A stretch of 64,000 bases of DNA. Source: Symsagittifera roscoffensis (lineage: Eukaryota; Xenacoelomorpha; Acoela; Convolutidae). The stretch is from contig NC_087063.1 in assembly GCF_963678635.1 (NCBI RefSeq), positions 57,482,759 through 57,546,758 on the forward strand, in the 5' to 3' direction. A model generated the notes under the pieces. It was given only the letters and a program-made list of their open reading frames with translations, did no database searches and had not been told where the DNA came from. The translations under genes were made by a program, and so were the position numbers. Positions within the stretch are counted from its first letter, which is position 1; every line of letters starts with the position of its first letter. Positions 1 to 11,660 of this stretch are shown one piece after another.

Positions 1-303
1 AATTTGGAACAATTTCTAAGAAGGATTAACTCGCCGCTTTCCCGTTAATTGCGCAAAATATATCGCGCGTTAATTGTCCCAAATTGGCCAAAATAGCAAT
101 TTTTAATTCCCCATAATTTTACAAAAAGTGATCACAGGTTAAAACATCTTTTCAAATTGAGCGCAGCACAGACAATACCTTTCGAATGATATAAAAAAGA
201 TCCGTCAAAAAGGCTAGTTAAAAATTCGAAATTTGTCTGAAGAAAAAAACCCACCCCGAGCACAAATATTCCGTTACTTTCGTATCGGAAAATCGGAGCA
301 AAA
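1..303 (-). repeat. Dispersed repeat family R1, copy 1 (cut by window edge)
   Basis: About 300 bp matching four other places in the window: 25,318-25,840 in the opposite orientation, and 27,488-28,010, 28,293-28,726 and 38,397-38,920 in the same orientation. Shared landmarks are a GCGCGATATATT-like block beside a run of AATTGTCCCAAATTGG, a 'GTGATCACAGGTGAAA' block, and a 'CCGAGCACAAATATTCCGTTAC' edge. No coding potential is seen. It is probably a non-autonomous mobile element. The window edge removes the side that carries 'GACTGCTCGTATCA' in the other copies. Confidence 0.75.
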
Positions 304-642
304 ATGTTTGCTGCCTCAGCTTTCCTCTGCACAATATCCTGCTCAGTGAACGTTTCTTCTTTTTATGGTAGTTTTGCATCCGCTTTCTGTATTCTCCTTT
401 TGTTTAATTAAAATCGAATATATGATGTTTTTATTGTCCGTTTTAGATAAGATCATTTGCATTTTTTCATTTCTCTGAAGCTTGCACAAATTTTTCTTGT
501 TTTTCAATGTCTGAAAAAAATTTTCAAGACGTTTCACGTGCTGTTCATCGCTCAATTGACCCTTTATTTGTTTTGATCCGTATATTTTGTAATTGCTAAC
601 ATCAATGCAAAATAGTGTAAGCATATTACAAATGATATTCAG
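304..642. other. AT-rich spacer
   Basis: No convincing gene or repeat is seen. A minus-strand open frame of 93 codons is low-complexity Lys/Asn-rich and looks fortuitous. The segment ends in ATTCAG at 637-642, a plausible 3' splice site for the GC-richer stretch that follows. Confidence 0.4.
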
Positions 643-730
643 GTCAATCTCTGCTGCTGGTGGCTCTGCTGGGCTTGATCATCATCTGGATCTATGCTGT
701 GGCCTCTTTCGCCTTTGTGCGCTACGCGTT
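643..730 (+). CDS. Possible host exon encoding a hydrophobic transmembrane segment (cut by gap)
   Basis: An abrupt GC-rich stretch follows an AG at 641-642. In one frame it reads as a strongly hydrophobic helix ending in an aromatic/Arg stretch (core WIYAVASFAFVRY). CTG, ATC, GTG and GCC codons dominate, unlike the surrounding AT-rich DNA. The pattern resembles the S5 helix of ryanodine/IP3-receptor Ca2+ release channels (Tyr, Val, Phe, Phe and Arg in matching spacing), but the stretch is only about 29 residues long and breaks off in the N gap. After the gap the frame cannot be fixed. Seen: the hydrophobic GC-rich open frame and the splice-like edge. Inferred: the exon status and the channel family. 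A scaffolding artefact beside the gap is a real alternative. Confidence 0.25.
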
Positions 731-930
731 NNNNNNNNNNNNNNNNNNNNNNNNNNNNNNNNNNNNNNNNNNNNNNNNNNNNNNNNNNNNNNNNNNNNNN
801 NNNNNNNNNNNNNNNNNNNNNNNNNNNNNNNNNNNNNNNNNNNNNNNNNNNNNNNNNNNNNNNNNNNNNNNNNNNNNNNNNNNNNNNNNNNNNNNNNNNN
901 NNNNNNNNNNNNNNNNNNNNNNNNNNNNNN
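731..930. other. Assembly gap (200 N)
   Basis: Exactly 200 N, a nominal scaffold gap rather than a measured length. Joining reading frames across it is not justified. Confidence 0.98.
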
Positions 931-1163
931 ACGTATGAATCTGATTTTTCACACGATGACAGCTAGCTGAGATGCAGTTTTTTGATAATTGAAGAACAAA
1001 ATTTTCAAAGAAACAAAAAGCATCATCACACAGAGGGCATTTTCTTGATTTTTAATCCTGCTTTCGTGAATTTTTCACTCTAATCTCTTCAATCTTTCAT
1101 GTTTTCTCGCAGAAAGGAGTTTCAGAGACCAACAGAAAAATTTTTTCATTCGCCAGTTTCCTG
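931..1163. other. AT-rich spacer
   Basis: No gene or repeat recognised between the gap and the foldback repeat that follows. Confidence 0.4.
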
Positions 1164-1380
1164 CGGATTGTCTGCACTTGCAATCAAGCATACTAAAATC
1201 TCGAAAATAACGCCATTCTGGAGAGGCAAAAAAGCAAATTTACTCTAACAGATTTTGGTTGCGAATGGGAACTTCGCCGATACAGGCCTTTGGGACAGGT
1301 TATTGACAAAGTTGATCGACTAGAGTTGATGATTTTCGAGAAACGTATATGCTTGATTGCAATTGCAGACAATCTTTTAG
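1164..1380. repeat. Foldback (inverted) repeat, arms ~45 bp
   Basis: The arm at 1,164-1,207 (containing GATTGTCTGCACTTGCAATC) is closely complementary to 1,331-1,377 (containing GATTGCAATTGCAGACAATC). The interior of about 125 bp has no recognisable product. The transcript could form a hairpin. This is the form expected of a small MITE or palindromic insertion. An 84-codon minus-strand frame across it is explained by the repeat. Confidence 0.6.
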
Positions 1381-1842
1381 CAAACCCGAAAACTGGAAAA
1401 TAATAAAAATTCGCCCTGTTCTTCTGTGCATTACTGCAACAAAGCACGACGGGAGAAAAAAGAAATTAGTGTAAAAGCTTCACAGCAGCATGATTGAAAA
1501 ACAAATTTATTTTTCAATGGATTTTCAAAAGTTCACATCGCACCTGTAAAAACTCAGTTTCATACATCAATTCAGCTACAAATAACAGCATTTCCACAAA
1601 AACGAAAGGCTTTGGATCACTCTGCCTGTACTTTGGTTTAAACGCGTTTGCAAAACCACAGTTCAAAATCATCAACAAAAGTTGGGATCGTTTGTGGATC
1701 GAAAAACAAAAAAATGGTTCAATTTTCAAACAGGTTCTATTTAACAGAGCCTTCTGGCCCAAGCTAAATTTGGAGAAGTAGAAAAAAAGAAGTAATAAGA
1801 ACAACACATGCGTCAAAAACAGGTCTCTTTAAAAACAAGCAT
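1381..1842. other. AT-rich spacer
   Basis: Overlapping ~100-codon open frames on both strands at 1,494-1,816 lack any recognisable motif and are treated as chance. Nothing else is seen. Confidence 0.4.
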
Positions 1843-2520
1843 TCCCGAGTCGAGATTTTTCAGCTAATTTGAAACAAGATTTGAGCGGTTTGAGCGGTTT
1901 TTTAGACAATTACGCTCAAAATCTCGCTTCAAAATGAGCGGTTTGAGCGGTTTTTGAACGGTTTATCTAAAAAAACCGCTCAAAAACCGCGCAAGATTTG
2001 AACGGTTTTGAGCGGTTTATCTAAAAAACCGATCAAAACCGTTCAAATCTTGCGCGGTTTTTTTAGATAAACCGTTCAAAAACCGCTCAAACCGCTCATT
2101 TTGAAGCAAGATTTTGAGCGTAATTGTCTAAAAAACCGTTCAAAAACCGCTCATTTTGAAGCAAGATTTTGAGCGTAATTGTCTAAAAAAACCGCACAAG
2201 CCGCTCAAATCTTACATATTTTCCAGTGGTTATTTTGCTCGAGCAATTGAAAAAAGTCGCTCACATTGTTTTTGGTCAAGACATCGAAAAAAATATTGCT
2301 TGTATGAGAACGGTTAAGCACTTTTTTTAATTTGTAGATAGTATTTCAACTGCATCTTAGCGTGGGTTGACCAAAATTGCTTATCCTACAATTTCCATAT
2401 ATGAAAAAAAGCTTGTCCAACAATTTTTTACTGTTTCATAGACTCAGAAAATTGTTTAAAAAACTCTAAGATAAGCGTTTTTTCATATATAGAAATTGTA
2501 GAATAAACATTTTTTCAGCT
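1843..2520 (+). repeat. Composite repeat R2 with GAGCGGTT minisatellite, copy 1
   Basis: From about 1,870 to 2,215 the sequence is built from TTTGAGCGGTTT-type words in both orientations, mixed with 'AGACAATTACGCTCAAAATC', so the array can fold on itself. It is followed to 2,520 by unique sequence with AATTTCCATATATG blocks. The whole unit recurs in inverted orientation at about 42,330-42,932, where even the edge (GAGTCGAGATTTTTC) is preserved. No coding capacity. Probably a non-autonomous element whose inside has expanded as a minisatellite. Confidence 0.75.
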
Positions 2521-2537
2521 CGTTCGGAGAGATTCAT

Positions 2538-2835
2538 GCCGGATAGATTCGTGCAACTTCTAAGTCTAATACCGATCATAATCTTAGTCTTATAACTCTT
2601 AGTCTCATTTGATTTAGAGTATACTGGTTTTGTTACGAGTCGGTCTCTTGGAGGAAGCAACTAAGTTGTAAGTTAAATTCAAATTGCTCTGGTGCTGAAA
2701 TTACAAGTAATTTCAGCACTTACAAATAAGTGGGTTGTTAGTTTGATGGAGTGTGTTTGGTTAGTCTTAACTTTTTTATAGGGATAAAAATATCTTAATT
2801 ATAACCAATTATAAATTAAAGTTTGGATCTGGTTC
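2538..2835 (-). repeat. Candidate 3' LTR of the Ty3/gypsy element
   Basis: About 298 bp that is nearly identical and in the same orientation to 19,528-19,805, starting GCCGGATAGATTCGTGCAAC and ending GGTTC. The pair brackets the gypsy gene set, so long terminal repeats are the natural reading. Canonical TG...CA ends and a target duplication are not evident. This copy has an extra ~15 bp containing a small inverted repeat of AATTTCAGCAC. Confidence 0.55.
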
Positions 2836-4328
2836 CACCCAACCGGGGTTTACAGAGTTTTTGTTCTTTTGACTTCTATCTGTAACCGAGGATGGATGAT
2901 GATCGTTTGTATTTCGCGAGCGTCATCTCTATTCCGTCCTTGGAGGAAAAAGCTCTAGGAAACTGGAATTGTAGATGTCATACTGTCCTTCAACGATGAC
3001 TGTGACCGCCAACAAAATCAATCTGATTTCCAAATGGTTTGATATGATCGTTTGTTCTTGTTCGGAGTTGAGAACTGTGTTTCGATCTTGTTTGGGAATG
3101 GCGTGAAGCTCGAGTTTAGAGGGAATGCCTTTGAGTTGTGGTTGTGGGCGGCATATCGGTTGTGTTTAGCCATTCTGTGGATTGAGTGTGATGGGGTCGT
3201 CGTAGTTTCTCGATGCTCGTCTTCGTGATTGTGTATGATCTATATTACTGCATTATATAATTTACATAAAAAAAATTTTTAGTTAGTTCTTCTTTTAGTT
3301 ATGATTTTTTATTAGTTTTTATCACAAAAGCTTTAATTTAGTTCTGTTATTTTTAAAGAGTTACTCACACTTAAGTAGCTCTTGTCAACATTAAGGAGTG
3401 GGTCACAAAGCGTGGATTCTAGCACGGTGGGTTAGGCTGGCTATTAAGCATGCTCAGGACGTCCTCTTGTGGTGGGTTAGGCCAGGAGTGAGGGTATGTT
3501 TTCATGCTGGTTTTTTATGGGGTCCTATATTGTGTTAACCTTCCTTGTCGTGTTTGTTTCTGGTTTTTTCCTTTTGTTGTTTTAGTTGTGTCTTTTTCTC
3601 AAAAATCAAATTTTTCGGTTGGGTTTTGTCTTTCGACTTTTTGGTGTTTTATTCTTTCTTTCTTAGACTTATCAATAGTCTGCAAAAGAATAAATTATCT
3701 ATTTTTTAAAGCTGGTTTAATCCGGTTTGGGTACCGTGGGTTTCCTTTTCATTGTCATGCTGTTAATTTGGGGTTTATGGTGTTTAGTAAGCTGCGTTAG
3801 TTAGTTTGGATTGTTATATAATTCCTTTCCAACCGGGTTGAAAGAAAGTTTGAAACTTGTTAAAATTAGTTTGAGTTGTTGTTAGGGAAAGTTAAAACTT
3901 GAAATCATTATTTTAAAAAGTTTGTCGTGGGCGAGCTGTGCGAGTATGGATAGAATTTTTGTGCAAGTGAAACGTCTTTAAAAGGTTAGTACTGCTTGCA
4001 TTTGTATAAGTTTACTACTGAAATTTTTGAATCCACTGCTTTGTGGGGATTGAAATTATTAAATTATTTTCATTGTATTTAGATTTACTACATCGGGGAA
4101 AAGAATTTATAGATTAAGTTACTACTCTGGAGAAGAAATTTTACTGCATCATTCTTTGCGGTTTATTAATAGAAGTTTATAAGTTATGAAATGTTTGTAA
4201 TGTTTTTTGGTTTTTTGTTTGTAGATGATCGTGATCTAAAGACTAAAGAAAAAGAAAAAACATCTAATAAAGAATGGTTAGTTTTTTCTCGAATTTGTTA
4301 GTTTTCAAATTATTGAATTCATACTTAC
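2836..4328 (-). other. 3' non-coding stretch of the gypsy element
   Basis: About 1.5 kb of AT/GT-rich DNA between the last recognisable ORF and the candidate 3' LTR. No conserved coding frame was found on either strand. The 98-codon plus-strand frame at 3,504-3,800 is Phe/Cys-rich low-complexity translation without a motif. A short word 'GGTGGGTTAGGC' occurs twice near 3,426-3,482. Confidence 0.4.
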
Positions 4329-6254
4329 TTAATCATCGGGAGGAATCCATGAGGTAAGATATCGTGTATAGCATCTGATGTTTTTAGTATGAAGTAGTGG
4401 CCAAAGTAATTGGAGTGCTTTAATGGTCTTTAGTTCTTCAGCGCCAAGAGAAAATTCGTGAGGTGTGTTCTGAATAAGGTTAAAAAGCTTGTGATTATAC
4501 ATAGTTTTGTGGATAATTTCTAAAATTGAAACTTTTACATTTCGTATAAATTCATGCGGGATAATTAGGGGTCGGGATTCTTCTACATTGAATGTCTTGG
4601 TTAGTGGACAAAATATATATATTTGGGTTATGGGGTCATAGTTACGGAGGATGCCTTGCAAATTAGTACTTTTAATGCAATATGAGAAGTTAGGGAAAAA
4701 AGGGTGATGTGTATTTAGAGTTAATAAATTGGTATCGATGATGGGGTTGTCGTGATGGTGTATGTAAGTCAAAGTGATTTTGTATGAGTTTATAGTAAGT
4801 GTAAGTATGTGTCTGTTTAGTTCTTAACATAATGTCGTGTGAACAGTGCAAATCTCGTTCTTTGGGAATGGGGAAGTGGAAGATTAGTGAAAAAGTTTCA
4901 ATTTTTTCGTAAAATGATTCATAAGCTTGAATGTCAATAAGTGCTTCTGAAATGATGTGATCGTAATTTTATCTATTGAACTGAGTGTAAATTTTTCGGT
5001 TAGTTGCGGGTTAGCAAACTTGTCGTCGTCGACAAATTGATCTTGGTTGGGTCGGATGATATTATGGTCATAGTGCTCGATGGAATATTCGTTAGCTCGG
5101 GGTGCGGTGAACAATTTTTAATAGCTTTTTGTATCCTACGTGCGTAAATTGTCGAGGTGTTAGTGCTGTAGTTAGTCTGAAAAGGTCATTTTTATTTCTT
5201 TCTATTTCTTGCAGTGTGTTAATGAGTGGTAAACAAAAAGGTTTTGAGAAATGATAAAATGATGTGCAATGGAGTGTGGGAAATAACACATGCTCATCGA
5301 CATAGTGGAGTTCTTCAGTGAGAGGGTCGGAGTGACTATATGTATATTGAGGGAAGAGGGGTAAAGAAAATTGGAGAAATTCGGTAGTTTTTGTATGGTC
5401 AGGATGGTTTATATAGTCGCGGGTTATTCCGGGTTTGGATGGAAACGCGTGATTGGGAATTTTTCTTTTGAAAGTTCTATATGCACGGTGAGTGGTGGAT
5501 GATGATTGGGTTGATGTTGAGGATTGGGCTAAAGAAGGGGTATTATCTGAAAAAGGTGGGGGAGTTGGTGGGTTTGATGATGTTATGGCTGACGATAATT
5601 GATGAATAGTTAGGGTGTGAGGGTGTTGTACTTGTTGTTGTAGTTTTATTAGGTTGTTTAGTTCATATGAGATCTGCGTGTTATCTGGGGAATTGTTGTT
5701 GGAGCATTCATTCGTGAAGGAGAAATATGTGGGTGTCACTTGGGAAATACGAGAGATAGTAGAGGGGGAGTCAGTTTGGGCTTGGGAGTGTATGGGTCGA
5801 AAGGGGTAATGAGAACATGTTGACGGGCTGGGTTCTGAATTTGGGAATTCTTCAGGGGTTTCTAAAACTGAATTATCGAATTGAGAGATTGTGTGAAAAA
5901 CTGTGATGTCTGAGTTAGCATCAGAATCCATGCCGGATGATGTGTTAACATGGGGTGGTTCAGGTGGCGGGAAAGCAAAAAGTGGTATGATGGGATGTGG
6001 GTTTTGGAGGTTGACTGGATGGGAAATGGAACGGTGAAGGGATCCAACTTGTCGGCTAATCGTGGGCTAAAAAAATGATTGTTCTGAGATTGAAAATTTG
6101 TGGTAAGTGGTTGTTGGATTAATTGTTCATTTGTATCGTCGCTTTGAGATTGTTGTGTTACTATATGGTGAATTGGACTTTGTTTATAATTTGGTCTTGA
6201 ACCTGTAATATTTGCGAGTGCTAAATTCCTAAAATTTCGTGGTACTAGTGACAT
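4329..6254 (-). pseudogene. Second post-integrase ORF of the gypsy element, unknown function (broken)
   Basis: Four overlapping or adjacent minus-strand frames (6,254-5,862; 5,931-5,092; 5,114-4,884; 4,772-4,329) read as one former protein of ~640 residues broken by frameshifts. The N-terminal half is rich in Ser, Thr, Pro, Gln and Asn and looks disordered. The C-terminal part is more ordered, with scattered aromatics and His (for example FPQYTYSHSDPLTEELHYVD). No signal peptide, membrane helix or catalytic motif was recognised. It lies immediately downstream of the membrane-segment ORF in the element's orientation. I do not recognise the family. It could be an accessory protein or the distal part of an env-like polyprotein. 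Confidence 0.45.
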
Positions 6255-6268
6255 TGGGTGATTATGAA

Positions 6269-9164
6269 TTAGACTTGGTAATTGTGGTGCTGTGGGTGAT
6301 GCGTTTGCATTGTGTTGTGATTCGTCATATGTGTTTGGTGTAGTTGATATTTTTGTATTATATTCTTAATCTGTGCATCTAAAAGTAATTTGTTTATTGA
6401 TTTGGAGAAAATTCCAATAAATCCTACAAAGAGTATAAGTGCTACGCTTGCTTGTCTGTTTACTTGTGTGTGTATTGCGCATGTGTTATACATTCCTTTT
6501 AAGAGAGAGAAAACAAATCCAATGAAATAAACATTGCGTATAGTATAGTCAATGTTTCTAAGATGTAATAGGGCCATCCTAGAAAGGATAAAAGTTCTTT
6601 TTTTAGATTTACAAAAACTAAAAAAATTCATTGGTGAAATATTTCATTGGTCTGTATTTTTCGCCCTTTAAGTAAATGAAATCTTTTATATCTTTAAAAT
6701 ATCCGCTCTAATCTTGTGCGTAGATGTCTGAAAATCCTGTTGTTTCTGCAAGTTTGTGCAAATTCTGATCTATTGATTGTCGATGTATTGTGTCCATTTG
6801 TGTAAGTAGTTCTTGAAATTGGTGTGTATGAAGGTGGTGTTGTATGTCTGATTTAAAGTAGATGCCGACCGATTGTAAATCGATATTTGGGTTGCGGGCA
6901 ATAGCTCTAATACATTCAGGTAAAAAATTTTTTAATGGTTGCCTTAGTGTTGGATATGGTGTGCGTAGATAGTATTTGTCTTCGTCAGAGTTTAATTGTA
7001 CTACATTGTGGCTATTTTTTCATCCACATGGGACTGCTGTATCCCCAAAAAAAGTTCTTCTTGAAAATGTATCAACAAAATGTACTTTATTTTTGTAGAA
7101 AATTGGGATTCTTCTATAACATCGTTTATCTTCAAAAACATACAAAGGTGATACTTTTTTGGTACAAGTGTAATACCATAAAATGTTTCCTCCATAATCA
7201 ATGAAGTTTGATCTATTTTTGGATAATAAATATCCTGCATATCATATTTTTAGAACTGCTAGTGCGAGTGATTGTAGAATCTGCGTTTCTTCAAGTTCAC
7301 ATAATTGGTGTAGTGTTTCTAGTTCTGAGAATGACATTTCTTGAAAAATTCTATTTTGTGTAGTCTAATTTCAAGTCTCAGTGTATGTAATAATGAATTG
7401 TGCCAAAATACGTGCTGTTCATAAGTGATAGTTCTTTTAAATGTGTATTTTTTGTGTCTTGTGGTTTTAATTTTCCACCATTTCGTCCTGCATTCTTTTG
7501 AATTTTTACTGAAACGTATGAGTTTTCATCAGTATATGAGTGAGATGTTGCCATTTGGTGTATGATTAATTTGACTGTAATCATGTCGAAATCGTTTTCG
7601 TATTCGACAAGAATTTCTGAATATTGACTTTGTAAAGTGGGTTGTTGTATTTGCATGCGAGTTCTGTTTCTGGGTATATTTGGAAACGTGTTAAGTTATT
7701 CTCTATATTGTGGATGTTTCTTATTTTATGATTTATTCTTCTAATTTGGTCAGGGTTTACATTTTCAAACGGTACTGATTCAATACAATTTTTTTCGTGA
7801 AATTTAATCATTCTAGCGTGTATCTTTGCTACTTGAAAAATTGTACAGGTTTCTTCGGGAAACCAAATAATGGTTGCTTGTGTGCGTGTTGTAGGATCGC
7901 AATATCCTTGGTCGTTTTTGCAAGGGAGTCTGATTCCTTGGTAAAGTACTGGGTCATCTTTTAAGTCGCGTGTAAGTTCTACTTTTTCAACTTGTATTTT
8001 CCAATCGAAAAACATTTTTTTGTGGAATCCTTTGTTTTTTGTATCTGCTTTGCAGTTTGAGGGATTATTTATTCCGATGTGTGGTACTCTGCGTTCTTGC
8101 GTGTATCTTTTGACAAAGATAGTATGCTACTTTTTTGATGTTGACCAATTAATGGTGGGGGTGCTAGGAATGTATTCCAATCTAATCGTAGTGGTGTGTT
8201 ATGAGATGATTGATCCTGATATCTTGAATCAAGATAAGTAGGAAAATTTAGGGGAAAAAGTGTTGGTGATATTTGACTTAGAGAAGGTGTAGAAGGAAGG
8301 GAAAGTGTTTCTGGTAATGTTGATAGTGTTGTATCATATGAAACGTCAATTGGTTCGTTTACTAAATTTGGTTCACCTTGAGTGTAGAAGTGCGTTACCC
8401 AATATGGAAGGCGTTCTGTAGTTGCTGGGGGACTAAACGGATTTTTTCGAATTTGTTTTGATGTGGGATTTGAACCTAAGTAGTCTGATGGAATATTTGA
8501 AGTGCTTTGTTTTGAAGCAGTTGGGGGAGTATCTGGTAGTGTGCTACTAGAAAGATCTGAAGAATTTGATGTTGGTGACTGAGGTATACTAAGATGAACT
8601 CTTATTAAAGTTTATTAAAAATTTCTGTTTCGTCTCGGATGTATACTTTGTTTATTTATTTCGAGTGTATTTTGATTTTGGCTAATGTCTCTTACTCTGT
8701 TAAGATCTTGTTGTAGATGTGGGTATATGTTATATGTTGGTTCGTATTGTGGTTCCTTCAAAGGTGCTTGGCGAACAACTGGTTCCAATGGTTCGGATAA
8801 TAGTGCGTGTCTTTCTTCAAAAGTATATGGATGGTCTCGGAAAGAAATTCGTGTGGATGATGGGAGATTTTGGGTATTTGTAGGTGTTGTTAGTTTTTCT
8901 TGGGATGTTGTTGGCGGGGACTGGTGTGGTAGTTGTTGATTAGCAATTTTGGAAAAAATTTTAGAGCTGATTTTTTTATGATGAAAATTTATGTTTACTC
9001 CAGTATTCTTCAATGAAAAGAAATAAAAGAATGGTTGCTAATGCGAATGTGATGATTGCCTTTTTTATACATTTGCATATTGTCCTTATGAGTGATGTTA
9101 AAAATGTGAGAAAAATTATGAATAGTAGAAAAACATCGGTTTTACTAAATAGGTTCCGAAACAT
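6269..9164 (-). pseudogene. Post-integrase coding block, env-like candidate (broken)
   Basis: Minus-strand frames follow one another: 9,164-8,976 with two hydrophobic helices; 9,013-8,615 and on to ~8,020, Pro/Ser/Thr-rich; 8,015-7,378, a Cys-containing ordered segment (CDPTTRTQATIIWFP, then spaced Cys); 7,240-7,001; and 6,631-6,269 with a hydrophobic segment (VALILFVGFIGIF). A third ORF after integrase with membrane segments and Cys-rich ectodomain-like sequence is what errantivirus-like or env-carrying gypsy elements have. That family comparison is inference; no fusion peptide or cleavage site was identified. Frameshifts at ~7.6, ~7.3 and ~6.7 kb disrupt it. Confidence 0.4.
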
Positions 9165-9215
9165 TTAAATAGTTATTGAATTATCGTACCTGAGGAGGCT
9201 ATCAAGGATTGTGGA

Positions 9216-9224
9216 AAGATATAT

Positions 9225-9289
<65 letters not shown>
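9216..9289. repeat. (TA)n microsatellite
   Basis: About 70 bp of uninterrupted TA dinucleotides within the retroelement. It explains the Tyr/Ile repeat frame on the minus strand. Its length suggests recent slippage inside a dead copy. Confidence 0.97.
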
Positions 9290-9293
<4 letters not shown>

Positions 9294-10240
9294 TATTTCG
9301 AATAGTGAATAGAAAATTAGAAAAATGTCGCAAAAAATTATTAAAAGATTTATCAAAGTTTCTAAAAGGTCAGCTAAAAATATTATGAAAAATTTGAGAA
9401 AGTTAGAAAGTTTTATGAGAAAGATTGAAAAGATTTGTTTAAGTTAGTCGACCATCGCAGGAAAAAGCATTTAAGAATTGATTTGTTTTGTCTTATCTTT
9501 TTTAATTTTTTGGGGCTAAATTCGAGTGTGGTTGGATTATTTATTAATTTTTTGTCAAGTGGGTTGGGTTTTGTCAAAAAATGTTGAAAGGTTATTTTAT
9601 GGCTTTGGGGAATTCTTTTTGGTTTCGTTTTTGTTTATGGAATGATTGAGGGTGTCTAAGAAATATTTTTTCTTTAGGCTAAATGATCATGTGCATTTTT
9701 TTTCTTTAGGTTAAAATAATATTTTTGCTTGGAGAGTTTTTGAGGCCTAGATTGGGAAAACATTGTTGATATTTGAACTACTTATTAGGGGAGGGTTGTA
9801 ATTTTGAGATTGTATTTATATTACTTGTCATTTTGTAGCGGTTTGCTTATTTTTGACCTGGAGGTCTTGAAGTTATAGTTATAGTTATGCTTGGAGGTGA
9901 AAATATGTCGGCTAATAAAGTTTTGTTATTAGAAATAAGGTGATGGTTCGGAATGAATTCTATTGGCTCATTTTGAACTAGATCTGTTCAAGTCTTTTTC
10001 AGCATGTTAATTGGAAAATGTGCATGTTCAAAATGGTTAAATAGAAGGTGAGGAAAAGTAAAAATTAAAGTTGTTTTTTAAATTCATTTTTCTTCAAAAT
10101 TTTAGATTGTGGAACGAAAGTTTTATAGTTTTTTCGTGGTTGACTTCTAAGTCGTGATAATTCTCTATGTTTCTGTCATTTTCCTAGTTTTCTTTTAATT
10201 TTGAGATGGTTTTGTCTTTGGTTTAGGAGATGTTTGGTGA
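9290..10240 (-). other. Spacer between pol and the post-integrase ORFs
   Basis: About 950 bp, AT/T-rich, with no sustained reading frame on either strand. It could hold a degraded splice-acceptor region for the downstream ORF or be badly decayed coding sequence; neither can be shown. Confidence 0.35.
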
Positions 10241-11660
10241 ACTAATTTTTTTTGTTGGTTTGATTTTGAATTCATATGTTCATCAGTGTTTAGATTTTGT
10301 TCAATTTTTGAATTGTTTTGAACAATTTTTAAACCTGTAAAAGAATATAATTGAGTTAATTCACGGAGTGCGTATTCTTTTGGATTAAAAGGTAATAGGT
10401 TATTTCGATGCTGAACAATTTTTTTTTTACTTGAATCAGTAATTGTGTATGTTACATCAGTGGGTTTATCAATTATTTAAAATGGTCCTTTTTGGAGTGG
10501 TTGTAATCTTTTGGAAATTCTTTTTTGTGTCGTGAAGTTTGAAATTAAAACAAATGTTCCGATTTTTAGATCTGTTGCTGGTGTAAAGCGTAAACTGATT
10601 TGATTATTTATGTTTTGCCTTTGAAACATTTTTTTTGTAATTTTTTGATAAATTTTGTTGTGTTTTTATCTCTATTTAAAATCCATTCGGTGTGTGTACC
10701 GGAAACAAATTTTAAATTTTGTGGATGATGAAAGTGGTCTTCATCATTGGTATGTAGTGGTAAGGTGTAACAAATTGAATCTTTATTTGGTTGAAAATAA
10801 CCTTGTGCATTTTTATGGGCGTTTGCTGTAAACATTATTGGTTTTCGTGGTTTTTGATTAAATGCCATTTCATATGGTGACATTCCTAGTAATGTTGTAT
10901 TTTGTGAATTATAGGCTAAGGGAAATAATTCTACATCTGCTGACCATTCGGTGTATCGTGTATCATTTCCATTAATGATACATCTGAGATATTCTTGTAA
11001 TGGACGGTTCATACCTTGAACTAATACGTTTGTCCAAGGTGCATGAGATGTACGTGGTTTATGTTTAATATTATATAAGTGGCATAGTGTGATAATTTCG
11101 TTGTTAATAAATTCAGTGCCATTGTCTGTGACTAATATTTCGGAATCCTAATTTAGCTATCCAGTGTTTGTGGAGTGTTGTATATGCATAGTAAGCATTA
11201 CAATGGGTTACTGGGTTGAGTGCTACATAGTGTGTAAATGCATCAACAATGACAATTATATGTGATTTTATTTCTGAGGATGGTGAAATTGGTCCTTTTG
11301 TGTCGAATGAGATTCTATGATTAAAATATAGACTTTGTCCTTTAAAATCTTGTTTTTCTGCAAATTATTTTTGATTTGGGTAGGATTTATTTAATTGAAA
11401 TATTATACAATCGTTGCATAATACTTTAATCCAAATTGGTGCATTGGGGAAATAAAAAATTTGGATAAAATTAGAGTATTTCTTTTCTGATCCTGGATGT
11501 CCTTTAGTGTGTAGGGTATGTCAAGCATTGAATGCTATTAACATCATACTTAAAGGTAGACAAGGTAATTTAAAATCAGGTGTTTGGTATTCTAAAATAT
11601 CTGTATTTTCATTGATAGTGGTATAATTAAATTTTCTGAAGTATCTAAGGAGTGTTTTGT
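10241..11660 (-). pseudogene. Ty3/gypsy integrase with C-terminal GPY/F-like module (broken)
   Basis: Integrates element cDNA. In order on the minus strand: an HHCC zinc-binding domain around 11,520-11,395 (His-x3-His, KGHPG, then C-x2-C); the catalytic core with the first Asp in IVIVDAFTHYVAL near 11,255-11,220; the second Asp in DNGTEF near 11,130; and the C-terminal stretch 10,608-10,241 with KGPF followed by VQHRNNLLPF, typical of the gypsy GPY/F module. At the place of the third catalytic Glu (after PWTN) the codon at 11,016-11,018 reads Gln. An in-frame stop after the zinc finger and a frameshift near 11.14 kb add to the damage. The longest intact frame is 11,012-10,608. The call is secure; activity is excluded. 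Confidence 0.85.

Noticed and set aside
8685-8939. 84-codon Trp/Gly-rich plus-strand frame
   Set aside because: Antisense shadow of the Pro/Ser/Gln-rich retroelement frame.
9165-9356. Tyr/Ile-repeat membrane protein
   Set aside because: Translation of the TA microsatellite.
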